From NCBI GenBank assembly GCA_036365145.1, contig JAEOAD010000055.1, forward strand, positions 3,100,001 to 3,164,000: a DNA stretch of 64,000 nucleotides, given 5' to 3'. The notes under the pieces are model-generated. The model was not told the DNA's origin and made no database searches. It saw only the letters and a program-made list of their open reading frames with translations. This document shows positions 26,137-32,454 of this stretch, in pieces. The DNA is from Orientallactaga sibirica (lineage: Eukaryota; Chordata; Mammalia; Rodentia; Dipodidae). The position numbers were made by a program, and so were the translations under genes. Position 1 is the stretch's first letter. Each line of letters begins with the position of its first letter.

Positions 26137-27758
26137 ACGCACGCGCATTTGCAATGCAGTGACTCACTTTGTCCTAGCAACTTTTGAGGCAGGGACTCAA
26201 AAGATCACACTGCCCTTGAGCAATAGAGTTGAGGTTAGAATGAGGATCTATGTGATTTGGTATGCCAGAGAAGGAGGGTTTATTCATAACTCTGAGGATG
26301 AATGTGGAGAAAATGGAGGCCAGGAAAGGTATTCCAAGCATGTTAAAATTGTATACAAACCAGCAATTAATAAGTGCTGAATTAGATCCTGGGGGGTTGT
26401 TGATGAGGAAAGGACATAAGCTTCAGTGCATAGACTTAACATCATTTTTTTTGGGGGGGGCAGTTTTGAGGTAGGGTCTCACTCTAGCCCAGGCTGACCT
26501 GGAATTCACTATGTAGTCTCAGGCTGGTCTTGAACTCAGCGATCCTCCTTCCTCTGCCTCTGGAGTTCTGGGATTAAAGGCATGCGCCACCATATCCGGC
26601 AACATCATTTTTTGGAAACTACTGGGGACACATCTTTTGTTTTCTTCTTCAATTCCCATTCTGACTTTTTTTTTTTTTTGATTTTTCGAGTTAGGGTCTC
26701 ACTCTGGCCCAGGCTGAACTGGAATTCCCTATGTAGTCTCAGGGTGGCCTCAAACTCACGGCGATCCTCCTACCTCTGCCTCCCGAGTGCTGGGATTAAA
26801 GGCTTGCGCCACCATGCCTGGCTCCATTCTGACATTTGTAAAGAGAGATCCATCCATCCATCCATCCATCCATCCATTCATCCATCCATCAGTTGAGCAC
26901 ATACTTGATAAAACCTTGCTGGGTCATGTGGTAGCATTCTCATGAACTTGAATGCTGCTACCACCTCAAGAGCTATTCCCAAGAGAAGGCAAGGGCCCTG
27001 CCTCCCCAGCCAGGCAGAATTAGAGGAAAGAGGTTCATGAGAGTCTTTCTGATCCCTCCCTATGATGCTGGAGGCACAGAAGGTCACCTTCAGGGCAGAG
27101 GAGAAAGAAGAGCTGCCTGAGTTGTGACCCCCCCCCGACTCCCTACCCCATGACATCCTCCAAACACAGGCACCGACAACTGTGACATCTTGGACTTGCA
27201 GAATCATATACCCTGGAGGCACAGAGCACATCCCTAAAGTTTAAAACCTGGTGCTGCTTCCTCCTGGCTCTGCGACCTGATACAGGTTACTTAACTTCTC
27301 AGAGCCTCACAGCATCACCTGGCCAGTGGGATTAGACAGGTTTCCTATGCATAGGATGAAGGGAAAGAACGCATGTAAAGTGCGTGCGCATTGCCTGGCA
27401 CATTGCGAGCTGGCTGTTGTTGTATTATGTGAGAGTCCAGGAATTGATCTAACACCTTAGAATCCAGTACATGAATTTAAAGTAGGAGGGGATGGCATTG
27501 GGACACCTTGCTGGATGGTCCCGGGAATGGGTAACTGCTTCCAGGGCCTCCACGACCCTGGTGATTCCAGCCCTGGGCCATTGCTGGGCTCTGTGCATTA
27601 CAGTGGGGAAGCCCATTGAGGTGAAGCAAACATCCCTGCCCACTGAGGAGGAAGTGGACCAGCTACACCAGCGCTACATCAACGAGCTGTGCAACCTCTT
27701 CGAGACCCACAAACTCAAGTTCAACATCCCCGCTGACCAGCACCTGGAGTTCTGCTGA
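4566..27758 (+). CDS. MOGAT2: MOGAT2, monoacylglycerol O-acyltransferase 2 (exons 2-6; exon 1 outside window)
   Basis: This enzyme of the endoplasmic reticulum acylates 2-monoacylglycerol with acyl-CoA to make diacylglycerol. That is the main route of fat resynthesis in enterocytes (family knowledge). The exons are 4566-4744, 24398-24602, 24911-25085, 25705-25904 and 27604-27758, 914 nt in all. Every intron is GT-AG and the frame is open throughout. The translation matches mammalian MOGAT2 far better than DGAT2 or MOGAT3 as I remember them, including the C-terminus [11 protein letters not shown]. An N-terminal hydrophobic segment lies in exon 2 (about residues 33-58), and the family HPHG motif is at about residues 108-111. 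A 91-nt coding exon 1 is needed to reach 334 residues and is not in this window. Residue numbers here assume that length. Nothing suggests a pseudogene. Intron 2 (19,653 bp) is loaded with SINEs and L1 pieces. Confidence 0.96.
4745..5500. other. Start of MOGAT2 intron 2, no gene
   Basis: Single-copy-looking DNA. A weak MIR-like reverse fragment may lie at about 5010-5080. Confidence 0.5.
5530..5604 (-). mobile_element. B1 SINE fragment
   Basis: Only the 'gatctagcccaggctgacct' to 'ctatgtagtctcaggg' part of a reverse B1 is left. Confidence 0.75.
5612..5655 (+). repeat. (ATC)n/(ATT)n microsatellite
   Basis: Trinucleotide run of ATC changing to ATT, between two B1 pieces. Confidence 0.9.
5656..5805 (-). 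mobile_element. B1 SINE
   Basis: Reverse B1 from 'ttttggtttttcaagatagg' to 'gcgccaccatgcctcgc'. Confidence 0.92.
5900..7240. other. MOGAT2 intron 2, single-copy stretch
   Basis: No coding signature. A MIR-like reverse fragment lies at about 6080-6175 ('gttaaataacttgtctgagtc'). The rest has no repeat I recognise, so a regulatory role is possible but unproven. Confidence 0.5.
7246..7291 (+). repeat. (CA)n microsatellite
   Basis: 46 bp of uninterrupted AC dinucleotides (23 units). Confidence 0.98.
7449..7644 (-). mobile_element. DIP-type SINE
   Basis: Full-length reverse copy from 'tattttatttatttattag' to 'gccatctctcctgccc'. Confidence 0.93.
7664..7977 (-). mobile_element. B4/RSINE1-type SINE, diverged
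   Basis: Begins with a (TG)n stretch (7664-7693). It then has 'tgtgggggtcagaggacaac', 'gtgagacagggtctct', a B1-like middle and a tRNA-like end 'taactgatgagacatcttcccaac'. This layout matches B4-type composites on the reverse strand. Confidence 0.7.
7978..8225 (-). mobile_element. DIP-type SINE with (TTTA)n tail
   Basis: Reverse full-length copy. The tail has expanded to about 45 bp of TTTA repeats. Confidence 0.93.
8232..8494 (-). mobile_element. Old DIP-type SINE
   Basis: Strongly diverged reverse copy with AT- and TG-rich expansions at its tail end (8270-8330). The body 'cttcttccactgtaaatgaac' and the head are still readable. Confidence 0.75.
8521..8676 (+). mobile_element. B1 SINE with (GAAT)n tail
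   Basis: Forward B1 with a small deletion near its A box. The tail has become GAAT/AAAT tandem repeats at 8649-8676. Confidence 0.88.
8677..9067. other. MOGAT2 intron 2, no feature seen
   Basis: Single-copy-looking sequence without coding or repeat signature. Confidence 0.5.
9085..9298 (+). mobile_element. DIP-type SINE with perfect target-site duplication
   Basis: Forward copy lacking part of the 'ccaggacccacg' segment. A perfect 17-bp duplication AAAAATATCTGTAGACA flanks it (9068-9084 and 9299-9315), so it is a young insertion. Confidence 0.94.
9651..9845 (+). mobile_element. MIR fragment
   Basis: Readable MIR landmarks: 'agctgtgtgagccggagcaa', 'ctgtttctcagtttcctc' and 'ggtacagagtaggcgctgg'. 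Confidence 0.7.
9959..10145 (+). mobile_element. B1 SINE
   Basis: Forward B1 with an A/AAAC-rich tail. 'atgtttaga' is duplicated on both sides (9950-9958 and 10146-10154). Confidence 0.93.
10160..10305 (+). mobile_element. B1 SINE, older
   Basis: Forward copy, more diverged than its neighbour ('gagttggaagccagcttgag'). Confidence 0.88.
10309..10525 (+). mobile_element. DIP-type SINE
   Basis: Forward copy with a long (CT)n (10456-10483) and an AAATAAATAAA tail. Confidence 0.93.
10526..11130. other. MOGAT2 intron 2, single-copy stretch
   Basis: No coding signature that matches a known protein. The short ORFs on both strands look like chance. Confidence 0.5.
11284..11434 (+). mobile_element. 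B1 SINE
   Basis: Forward, near-consensus B1 from 'gttgccgggcatggtggc' to 'accctacctcgaaaaacc'. 'aaacggaagagtt' and 'aaagggaagagtt' flank it. Confidence 0.93.
11472..11678 (-). mobile_element. DIP-type SINE
   Basis: Reverse copy. The (GA)n part is short and G-rich ('gaggggggagac'). Confidence 0.9.
11683..11848 (-). mobile_element. B1 SINE
   Basis: Reverse B1 with a (TTTG)n tail at 11687-11703. Confidence 0.92.
11859..12109 (-). mobile_element. DIP-type SINE with (TTTA)n tail
   Basis: Reverse copy. The TTTA run at 11862-11916 is a probable length-variable microsatellite. Confidence 0.93.
12600..13105 (+). mobile_element. L1 (old, L1M-type) 3' end
   Basis: Carries the ORF2/3'UTR landmarks of old mammalian L1s: 'cacaatggaatattatcagt', 'ccttgaaaacattcc', 'gtggttgcaagggcttggg' and 'taaagggtgaatttaatagt', ending in AATAAAA. 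Confidence 0.8.
13106..13331 (+). mobile_element. DIP-type SINE, duplicated B-box variant
   Basis: Near the B box it reads 'ggttcgaggctcgattcccc', with an additional 'ttcgaggc'-type segment not present in standard copies. 'acacaattcc' flanks both ends. Confidence 0.92.
13428..13664 (-). mobile_element. B4/RSINE1-type SINE (first part)
   Basis: Has 'catgtggaggacaaaggaca' and 'gcctccccagtgctgggatt'. It continues at 14298-14362 after three later insertions. Confidence 0.72.
13667..13885 (-). mobile_element. DIP-type SINE
   Basis: Reverse full-length copy inserted in the B4-type element. Confidence 0.92.
13890..14054 (-). mobile_element. B1 SINE
   Basis: Reverse, near-consensus B1 with a 22-T tail. 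Confidence 0.93.
14059..14297 (-). mobile_element. DIP-type SINE
   Basis: Reverse copy whose GA stretch holds a direct repeat of 'gaggctgagagagagaga'. Confidence 0.92.
14298..14362 (-). mobile_element. B4/RSINE1-type SINE (second part)
   Basis: Head end of the element begun at 13428 ('gattctggggattgaacttt', 'gaactatcttcccagcc'). Confidence 0.65.
14363..14856. other. MOGAT2 intron 2, no feature seen
   Basis: Single-copy-looking sequence without coding signature. Confidence 0.5.
14872..15095 (+). mobile_element. DIP-type SINE with B1 in its tail
   Basis: Forward copy. Its target-site duplication AAAGAAACCAGTAAA (14857-14871) recurs at about 15270-15284, beyond the B1, so the B1 landed in the DIP tail. 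Confidence 0.93.
15096..15250 (-). mobile_element. B1 SINE, near consensus
   Basis: Reverse B1 with intact CpGs ('ctccgcgatcctcc', 'cgtgcgccaccacgcccggc'), so it is probably young. Confidence 0.94.
15500..15870 (+). mobile_element. Unassigned rodent repeat
   Basis: Ends 'ggggtacatacattcaaaccatca', like the copy ending at 12380. An internal A-run lies at 15649-15667. Confidence 0.5.
16050..16196 (-). mobile_element. B4/RSINE1-type SINE (first part)
   Basis: Has the 'gtgcagaggccagaggagga' landmark. It is interrupted at 'gagctccccatttttt' and resumes at 17021 with the same words. Confidence 0.65.
16197..16439 (-). mobile_element. DIP-type SINE with long (GA)n
   Basis: Reverse copy. Almost pure GA repeat at 16218-16268. 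Confidence 0.93.
16441..16588 (-). mobile_element. B1 SINE
   Basis: Reverse, near-consensus B1. Confidence 0.93.
16600..17020 (-). mobile_element. L1 3' end, 5'-truncated
   Basis: The reverse complement ends '...gttgtcaataaaaa', a polyadenylation-type tail, so this is an L1 3'UTR on the minus strand. It shares text with 19902-21000 ('ccttcctttggctctt', 'cttcttctcagcac'). 'a(g)ctccccatttttt' is found at both ends. Confidence 0.75.
17021..17174 (-). mobile_element. B4/RSINE1-type SINE (second part)
   Basis: Remainder of the element begun at 16050. It ends with a tRNA-like head 'cccactgagccatctccct'. Confidence 0.65.
17175..17460. other. Unclassified intronic sequence
   Basis: Nothing gene-like. 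It may be an old L1-related 3' sequence ('gtgcatgaatcccagttagtc'), but I could not settle this. Confidence 0.4.
17463..17625 (+). mobile_element. B1 SINE
   Basis: Forward B1 with an AAAAC tail. 'aaagtttagttct' and 'aaagttcagttct' flank it. Confidence 0.92.
17640..17757 (+). mobile_element. B1 SINE, 5'-truncated
   Basis: Starts inside B1 at 'gggaggctaaagtaggagg'. 'aagttcagttctg' occurs on both sides, so it used the same target as the preceding B1. Confidence 0.88.
17790..18832. other. MOGAT2 intron 2, single-copy stretch
   Basis: About 1 kb without a repeat I recognise and without conserved coding features. An ORF of 127 codons at 18080-18463 matches nothing I know. Confidence 0.5.
18890..19046 (-). 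mobile_element. B1 SINE
   Basis: Reverse B1 behind a mixed T/(ATT)n tail (18833-18890). Confidence 0.92.
19052..19229 (-). mobile_element. B1 SINE, older
   Basis: Reverse copy with several substitutions ('gcttcccattgggctggg'). Confidence 0.88.
19230..19600 (-). mobile_element. L1 3'UTR (rodent Lx-like)
   Basis: Reverse-strand sequence with the rodent L1 3'UTR words 'attcaccccattgccctcc', 'gagttaaagtcaggttgc' and 'acttaccagtggttacacc'. Confidence 0.7.
19611..19816 (-). mobile_element. B1 SINE with (TTTTC)n tail
   Basis: Near-consensus reverse B1 (19673-19816) preceded by a TTTTC pentamer repeat and a T-run. Confidence 0.93.
19825..19901 (-). mobile_element. L1 3' end (outer element, first part)
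   Basis: Begins 'ttttgaccgacaacttccat'. It is broken at 19901 by a second L1 and resumes at 21001 ('gtcctccctccactgaacc'). Confidence 0.7.
19902..21000 (-). mobile_element. L1 3' end inserted into another L1
   Basis: 5'-truncated minus-strand L1 of about 1.1 kb. It opens with 'ttttttattgacaacttcta', the complement of an AATAAA tail. A perfect 14-bp target-site duplication CACCACCCTCTTTT flanks it (19888-19901 and 21001-21014). Confidence 0.85.
21069..21285 (-). mobile_element. DIP-type SINE, duplicated B-box variant
   Basis: Reverse copy with 'atcaagcctcgaatcggggt' at the B box, the reverse form of the added segment seen at 13106. Confidence 0.92.
21719..21930 (-). mobile_element. DIP-type SINE
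   Basis: Reverse copy lacking 'gcctccagcc' in its body. Confidence 0.92.
22333..22440 (+). mobile_element. B4-type SINE (tRNA-like left part)
   Basis: ID-like head 'ggtttgatccccagcaccca' and an A-run, then broken after 'cccaatgca' by two DIP-type SINEs. The right part starts at 22859. Confidence 0.7.
22446..22632 (+). mobile_element. DIP-type SINE, diverged head
   Basis: The head is altered ('gagctggagctaaaagtgct') but the body and CT tract are clear. It is inserted in the B4-type element with CCCAATGCA repeated at 22859. Confidence 0.85.
22637..22857 (+). mobile_element. DIP-type SINE
   Basis: Forward copy inserted directly behind the preceding one, in its A-rich tail. Confidence 0.92.
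22859..23112 (+). mobile_element. B4-type SINE (right part)
   Basis: B1-like body, then 'ctcccgaggttgttttctga' and a CA/ATA-rich tail typical of B4. Confidence 0.7.
23133..23290 (-). mobile_element. B1 SINE
   Basis: Reverse B1 flanked by 'ccaagttgtctt' (23120 and 23292). Confidence 0.92.
23291..24047. other. End of MOGAT2 intron 2, single-copy
   Basis: No repeat apart from a short (TG)n/G-run at 23907-23930. No coding signature. Confidence 0.5.
24048..24207 (+). mobile_element. B1 SINE
   Basis: Forward, near-consensus B1 with an (AAC)n tail, about 190 bp before exon 3. Confidence 0.93.
24398..24602 (+). CDS. MOGAT2: MOGAT2 exon 3 (HPHG motif)
   Basis: The acceptor is 'ctgtccctgcag' and the donor is GTGAGT at 24603. 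It encodes [16 protein letters not shown], then FHPHGVL with the DGAT2-family catalytic-site signature at 24449-24460, then [14 protein letters not shown] and the conserved [14 protein letters not shown]. The exon ends one base into a glycine codon, which exon 4 completes. The 205-bp length fits the family gene structure. Confidence 0.96.
24911..25085 (+). CDS. MOGAT2: MOGAT2 exon 4
   Basis: The acceptor is 'ctctctccctag' and the donor GTATGG starts at 25086. It encodes [16 protein letters not shown], then [21 protein letters not shown] and [17 protein letters not shown], the acyltransferase core. The intron before it (24603-24910, 308 bp) is short and free of repeats. The exon frame stays open for about 105 codons into intron 4, to a stop at 25399-25401. 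Confidence 0.96.
25705..25904 (+). CDS. MOGAT2: MOGAT2 exon 5
   Basis: The acceptor is 'gtgtctctccag' and the donor is GTGAGT at 25905. It encodes [17 protein letters not shown], then [20 protein letters not shown] and [20 protein letters not shown] followed by ITTI. It closely resembles mouse MOGAT2. It starts by completing the Gly codon left by exon 4 and ends one base into a Val codon. Confidence 0.96.
26095..26134 (+). repeat. (GT)n microsatellite in intron 5
   Basis: 20 uninterrupted GT units, followed by 'acacgcacgcgc'. Confidence 0.98.
26135..26437. other. MOGAT2 intron 5, no feature seen
   Basis: Single-copy-looking sequence. Confidence 0.5.
26451..26600 (-). mobile_element. B1 SINE
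   Basis: Reverse B1 flanked by AACATCATTTTTT (26438 and 26601). A G-run interrupts its T tail. Confidence 0.93.
26666..26823 (-). mobile_element. B1 SINE
   Basis: Reverse B1 flanked by CCATTCTGAC (26656-26665 and 26824-26833). Confidence 0.94.
26849..26891 (+). repeat. (CATC)n microsatellite
   Basis: About ten CATC units with one CATT interruption. Confidence 0.96.
26892..27244. other. MOGAT2 intron 5, no feature seen
   Basis: Single-copy-looking sequence. A short L2-like phrase 'cagttgagcacatacttgat' is possible at 26890. Confidence 0.45.
27245..27425 (+). mobile_element. MIR element
   Basis: Landmarks in order: 'ctggctctgcgacctgatac', 'gttacttaacttctcagagc' and 'gcgcattgcctggcacatt'. 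Confidence 0.8.
27604..27758 (+). CDS. MOGAT2: MOGAT2 exon 6 and stop
   Basis: The acceptor is 'ctctgtgcattacag'. It encodes [20 protein letters not shown], then [20 protein letters not shown] and [11 protein letters not shown], followed by TGA at 27756-27758. The C-terminal sequence identifies MOGAT2 within the DGAT2 family. Confidence 0.97.
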
Positions 27759-28515
27759 CTACCTCCAGCCAGCCCGAAGGACGGGGCCGGCATCCTGAAG
27801 CTCATATGAGGTGCTGGGATGAGAGGAGGCTTCTTGGAGGTGATGTTAAAGCGCGTCTCCAGAGCTTCCCCGGACTCCCGCAGACCCAGACACAACCGGT
27901 GAGGTGGAAGAGGAGGCAGACCTTACCTAGTGACTGGGCTTTGCATGTCTACAGCCAAAGCTCTGAGGTCTCCCCTTTCTTTCCTTTGCTCATCTGTAGC
28001 ATGGGAAAGGAGCGGGCAGAGAAGATATCTGCTGCTTAATCTCTGCTGTTGTTACTCAAAGATGACCAAAGGACATGTGTGGGAAGGGAAAGTCAAAGAA
28101 GCCCACAGTTCTCTCCCCTACATGCCCTTCCCCCTGCATCCTGGACTTCCCCTTCCTCCTTGAGCTGCAGAGGAGAAATAGCCAGTGAGCCCTTGTACCC
28201 ATCTAGGTTCTCTCCAGATTCGGGGTCCTCTGAGCTATGGAGTGGCCACCAGAAGGGCCCAGAAGATGAGCAAGGAGAACAGAACCTGGTCACTGACTGC
28301 TGTGCGCTTGTGTGCAGGTCTCCTTTTCCTCCCTCTGAACCTCAGTTTCCCCGAGTGGCTAAGATGAGCTTGGAGTCTCGGTTCTCACGTCACGTAGACT
28401 GAAAGCTCCAGGAGGGCACCTCTTCCTTGTGGCTTTGTAACTTGAGCCCCTGGTCTTGGCCCAAAGGGGGGTTCCATCCGTGTTACTTCAATAAATGAAA
28501 AGAGACTATTTTAGA
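27759..28515 (+). other. MOGAT2: MOGAT2 3' untranslated region
   Basis: Repeat-poor sequence between the stop codon and the polyadenylation signal. The end is set about 20 bases past AATAAA. Part of it near 28290-28400 looks like an old MIR-type fragment ('cctcagtttcccc'). Confidence 0.75.
28490..28495 (+). promoter_or_regulatory. MOGAT2: Polyadenylation signal of MOGAT2
   Basis: AATAAA lies 732 bases after the stop codon in 'cttcaataaatgaaaag', the first canonical signal downstream. The sequence beyond it is T/C-rich ('ctcttctcttcctttctttcc'), as expected of a downstream element. Confidence 0.8.
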
Positions 28516-28706
28516 CCTCTTCTCTTCCTTTCTTTCCTTCAACCAAGGGTGTTGACTTGGAGCCTCAGCTTTGATCTCTCTTCCCAGTAGCCCTGACTCA
28601 CCTTTCCAGAATCTGGGTCAGCTTGGGTTAAAGAAGTCCATCTCTTTCCTCTTCTTTCCTCAATCATTATGATAAGCTTGGCACCTGCAAAAGAAAGGGG
28701 AAATGT

Positions 28707-28908
28707 GGGCTGGAGAGATGGCTTAGAAGTTAAGGTGCTTGCCTGTAAAGCCAACGGACCCAGGTTCGACTCCCCAGGACCCATGTAAGCTAGATGCACA
28801 AGGGGGCACAAGCATCTGGAGTTCATTTGCAGTGGCTGGAGGCCCTGGCATGCCCATTCTCTCTACCTGCCTCTCTCTCAAATAAAGAAAGAAAGATAAA
28901 ATGTTTTT
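28707..28908 (+). mobile_element. DIP-type SINE
   Basis: Forward copy about 200 bp past the MOGAT2 polyadenylation signal. 'aaaggggaaat' flanks it. Confidence 0.93.
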
Positions 28909-28929
28909 AAAGAAAAAAAGGGGAAATTC

Positions 28930-29141
28930 AGGGTTGGGGAAGGCTCAGTGGATCAAGTGCTTGCTATACAAGCCTGAGGCCCTGAGTTCAATCCCCAGCA
29001 CCCATGTTAAATGCTGGGCCTGGTGGTATATGTCTGTGATCCCAGTGCCTAGGAGGCAAAGACAGGAGGGTTCCCTGGATAGCTAGTCTAGCCGTCTTTG
29101 TGAGGTGAGTTCCAGGTTCAGTGAGAGAGCCAGTCTCAAAG
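28930..29141 (+). mobile_element. B4-type SINE (outer, left part)
   Basis: tRNA-like head 'gagttcaatccccagcaccc' and a B1-like body. It is split at 29141 by another B4-type copy and resumes at 29489. Confidence 0.75.
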
Positions 29142-29154
29142 AATAAGATGGAGG

Positions 29155-29488
29155 TCTGGAGAAATGACTTAGTGATTAAGTGTGCCTCTTGCACGTGCAC
29201 GAGAGCCCGCAGGGGCCTGAAACAGCACCTGTAACCCCAATCCTGCAGGGGAGCAGAGACCTGAGAATTGTCAGAACCCCATAAGCTCAGAAATCAGTAA
29301 GAGACTCAGGCTCAGAATAAGACAGGGTAGAATAGCGTCAGAGAGGGACACTTAGTGTTCCACTATAGCCACCTTAGGTGAGTGCACCCCACCACAGGCA
29401 AGCATATGGGGTGCCACATGGGCACACACATATGCATATACCATACATGTATACACAAGTGCACGCACACACACACACACACACACAC
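29155..29488 (+). mobile_element. B4-type SINE nested in a B4-type SINE
   Basis: Ends in (CA)n. A perfect 13-bp target-site duplication AATAAGATGGAGG (29142-29154 and 29489-29501) shows it landed inside the older copy. Confidence 0.78.
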
Positions 29489-29591
29489 AATAAGATGGAG
29501 GACGATTGGAGAAGACCCTTGATGTCAACCTCTGTCCCTACAGGTAAGTCATCTTCCCATATAAGTGCACCCACACATGTGCATACATCTG

Positions 29592-29622
<31 letters not shown>
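29489..29622 (+). mobile_element. B4-type SINE (outer, right part) with (CA)n
   Basis: 3' portion with 'cttgatgtcaacctctgtcc' and a CA tail at 29594-29622. Confidence 0.68.
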
Positions 29623-29627
<5 letters not shown>

Positions 29628-29631
<4 letters not shown>

Positions 29632-29810
29632 CGGTTAAGTCACTTGCTTACAAAGCCTAAGGACCCAGGTTCGATTCCCCAGTAGCCATGTAAGCCAGAT
29701 GCACAAGGTGGTACAGGCATCTGGAGTTCGTTTGCAGGGGCTGGAGGCACCAGCATGCCCATTCTCTATCTGCCTGCTTCCCCACACTTAAATAAATAAA
29801 TAAAATCTTT
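29628..29810 (+). mobile_element. DIP-type SINE, 5'-truncated
   Basis: The first about 20 bases of the head are missing. It starts at 'acggttaagtcacttgc', directly behind the CA repeat. Confidence 0.9.
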
Positions 29811-29826
29811 TTAAAAAGAAAGGGAG

Positions 29827-30080
29827 GGCCTGGAGAGATGGCTTAGCGGTTAAGCGCTTGCATGTGAAGCCTAAGGACCCCAGTTTGAGGTCCTACTCCC
29901 AGGACCCACATAAGCCAGGTGCACAAGGGGGCACATGCATCTGGAGTTTGTTTACAGTGGCTGGAAGCCCTGGCGTGCCCATTCTCTCCCCTCTCTCTCT
30001 GTCTTTCTGCCTCTTTCTCTTTCTGCCTGTTACTCTCAAATAAATAAATAAAAAGTAAACAACAACAAAACAAATTTTAA
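29827..30080 (+). mobile_element. DIP-type SINE, duplicated B-box variant
   Basis: The B-box region reads 'cagtttgaggtcctactccc', a decayed form of the variant at 13106. 'aagaaaggga' flanks it. Confidence 0.9.
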
Positions 30081-30084
30081 AAGA

Positions 30085-31445
30085 AAGAAAGGGAACGTGA
30101 TATGCCTATAGGAGGACCAGCACAGAGAAAGCCAGGAGTGTCATGTGTGTGGCTGTGTCTGTAGAAAGGCAATGCCCTCCCCGACCAGGACCTTCTGGAT
30201 TCCTGGGTTTGAAACACATCCATAAAGAGAGGTGCAGGGGATGGCTGGGTTGGATGAGTGTGAGACTGACCTTCCCCTCTGATGGGGGACAAGCCCTTCC
30301 AATTCCCACCAACACCTGCAACATGGGAGAAGTAGACATTTGAGTCCAAGTCCTGGCTCTGCTAGGCAAGTCCAAACCTCCAAACCTCAGTTTTGGTATC
30401 TGACAAATTAGGATCCCCAACATCTTCCTCCAATGCTGCGCACCGTTCCCAAGACCCTGAGCCACTCCGAGTCCTTTGTGACATAGTACCAGGATATGTG
30501 AACTAGGAGTTCTGTAACACATGTGCCCAGCACCCCACGAAAGCACCTGGGGTTATACTGTCTGGCATTGTACAATGTTCACGTGAGTCGGGGGAACAAG
30601 GAAGTAGACTCAGAAAAGGAAATGATGACTTCCGACATTGGGAAAATGTGAAAGAAGTGGTGGTGGGGAGGGCCTTGAAGAAAAGGTAAGATGGCCAAAA
30701 AGATGGGTGGGGAACCCAGAGTGGTTATCTGTCACTGGGTCAGGGCCATTTGCAAACTGACCTGAAGAAGGCAGTTAGGATCTGTTATTTCTCCCGATTC
30801 TGTGAGTTCACTGGGGACTCTCCTCGGTCTTGCCTGGGCTCTCTTGAGGCTGGATTCTGCCAGTATGTCAGGCGGAGCGGGGATGGCTGGGCCGCTCTGC
30901 ACCCAGCTCAGCCTTACAGGCTTTTTAGCATTCAGGGACCGCAAGAGTCCAGAAGAATATGGATGTGAAGGTGATTTGGTCTCTCTATTGATCATCAGGG
31001 TTGATTCCTTTGATGTGGCTGGCTGGGTCTCCTCTCCCCACCCCCTCCCAATGTGCCACACTCCACATGCATCCCTCCCTAAATTACAAGCTTTGTTGAA
31101 GAGGTCCATCTTCCCCCACAGAGGAGGACCATTCTTCCGTCAAAGGGATACAAGTAGTTGCAGTCCCCTGCTGGACCTTTGAACAAGCTCTTGAGACTAA
31201 ACCCTATGTCTGCAAAGACTGGCGTCCCAGATGACACGGGATACAGTGTCACTTCTAACCATGTTCGGTTGGTCAAAGTGGGTCACAAAGCCAGGGGTAA
31301 GGAGTAGATACCACCTCTGGATTGGGAGAGCAGTGAGGCCACATTACAAGTGGTTGGATACACAGAGGGTTTACTGGCCAGCCATCTTTGTAAACAGTCC
31401 ACCAAAAAAGATTACAACTGAAAAGCCATGACAGAACTCTTGCCC

Positions 31446-31446
<1 letters not shown>
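30085..31446. other. Intergenic single-copy stretch downstream of MOGAT2
   Basis: No gene signature. A MIR-like fragment lies at about 30339-30440 ('caagtcctggctctgctagg'). A possible nuclear-receptor repeat at 31270 is listed separately. Confidence 0.5.
31270..31285 (+). promoter_or_regulatory. Possible DR4 nuclear-receptor site
   Basis: TGGTCA-AAGT-GGGTCA is two AGGTCA-like half-sites in direct repeat with a 4-base spacer, the pattern bound by LXR or thyroid receptor with RXR. One mismatch per half-site makes chance occurrence quite possible. Confidence 0.2.

Positions 31447-31490
<44 letters not shown>
31447..31490 (+). repeat. (CA)n microsatellite
   Basis: 22 uninterrupted AC units. Confidence 0.98.
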
Positions 31491-31496
<6 letters not shown>

Positions 31497-31619
31497 CCTG
31501 TGTGGCCATGATAAAGAAATATGTCCCAAGGGTCCAGTCAGCTTGGCATCTCTAACCTATCTATCTTCCACTGACCACATTATTTCCCTACTATGCCCTA
31601 CATAGAAATCCTTCTGTGG

Positions 31620-31790
31620 GGCTGGAGAGATGGCTTAGTGGTTAAGGCACTTGTGTGAAAAGTCAAAGGACCCAGGTTCTATTTCCAGATGCACAAGGTG
31701 GCACATGCATCTGGAGTTCGTTTGCAGTGGCTGGAGACCCTGGTGCATCCATTCTCTCTCTTTCAAATAAACAAATGAATTATATATATG
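31620..31790 (+). mobile_element. DIP-type SINE with internal deletion (base of a SINE train)
   Basis: Lacks about 25 bases around 'ccccaggacccacgtaagcc'. Its target-site duplication AGAAATCCTTCTGTGG (31604-31619) is only matched at 32439-32454, after three more SINEs. Confidence 0.92.
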
Positions 31791-31791
31791 A

Positions 31792-31938
31792 GGATGGGTG
31801 TGGTGGTGCACGCCTTTAATCCCAGCACTTGGGAGGCAGAGGTAGGAGGATCACAGTGAGTTGAAGTGATCCTGAGACTAAATAGTGAATTCCAGGTCAG
31901 CCTGGACAAGGGCAAAACCTTATCTTTAAAAACCAAAA
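31792..31938 (+). mobile_element. B1 SINE
   Basis: Forward B1 in the tail of the preceding DIP-type copy. Confidence 0.92.
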
Positions 31939-31941
31939 TAA

Positions 31942-32145
31942 GGGGCTGGAGGGATGGCTTAGCGGTTAAGTCAATTGCCTGCAAAGCCAAAGGATCCTGG
32001 TTTGATTCCCCAGAACCCATGTAAGCCAGATGCACAAGGGGGCCACATGCGTCTGGTGTTTGCAGTGGCTGGAGGCCTTGGCATGCCCATTCTCTCCCTC
32101 CCTCTTTCTCTCTCTCTCTGCCTCTTTCTCTCTCTCTCTTTCAAA

Positions 32146-32188
<43 letters not shown>
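31942..32188 (+). mobile_element. DIP-type SINE with (AAAT)n tail
   Basis: Tail of about 11 AAAT units at 32143-32187. 'aaaaccaaaataagg' precedes and follows it. Confidence 0.93.
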
Positions 32189-32200
32189 AACCAAAATAAG

Positions 32201-32430
32201 GGGCTGGAGAGATGGCTCAGTAGTTAAGGCATTTGTCTGCAAAGCCAAAGGATCCCGGTTCAACTCTCCAGGACCCACTTAAGCAAGATGCACAAGGGGG
32301 TGAATGCACTCATGCGTTTGGAGTTCGTTTGCAGTGGCTGGAGGCCCTAGCATGCCCATTCACTCTTTCTCTTTCTCTCCCAAATAAATCAATATATAAA
32401 ATAAAATCAATATTAAAAAGGAAAGAAAAG
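32201..32430 (+). mobile_element. DIP-type SINE
   Basis: Last member of the train, with a short insertion 'tgcactca' in its body. Confidence 0.92.
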
Positions 32431-32454
32431 AAAGAAACAGAAATCCTTCTGTGG

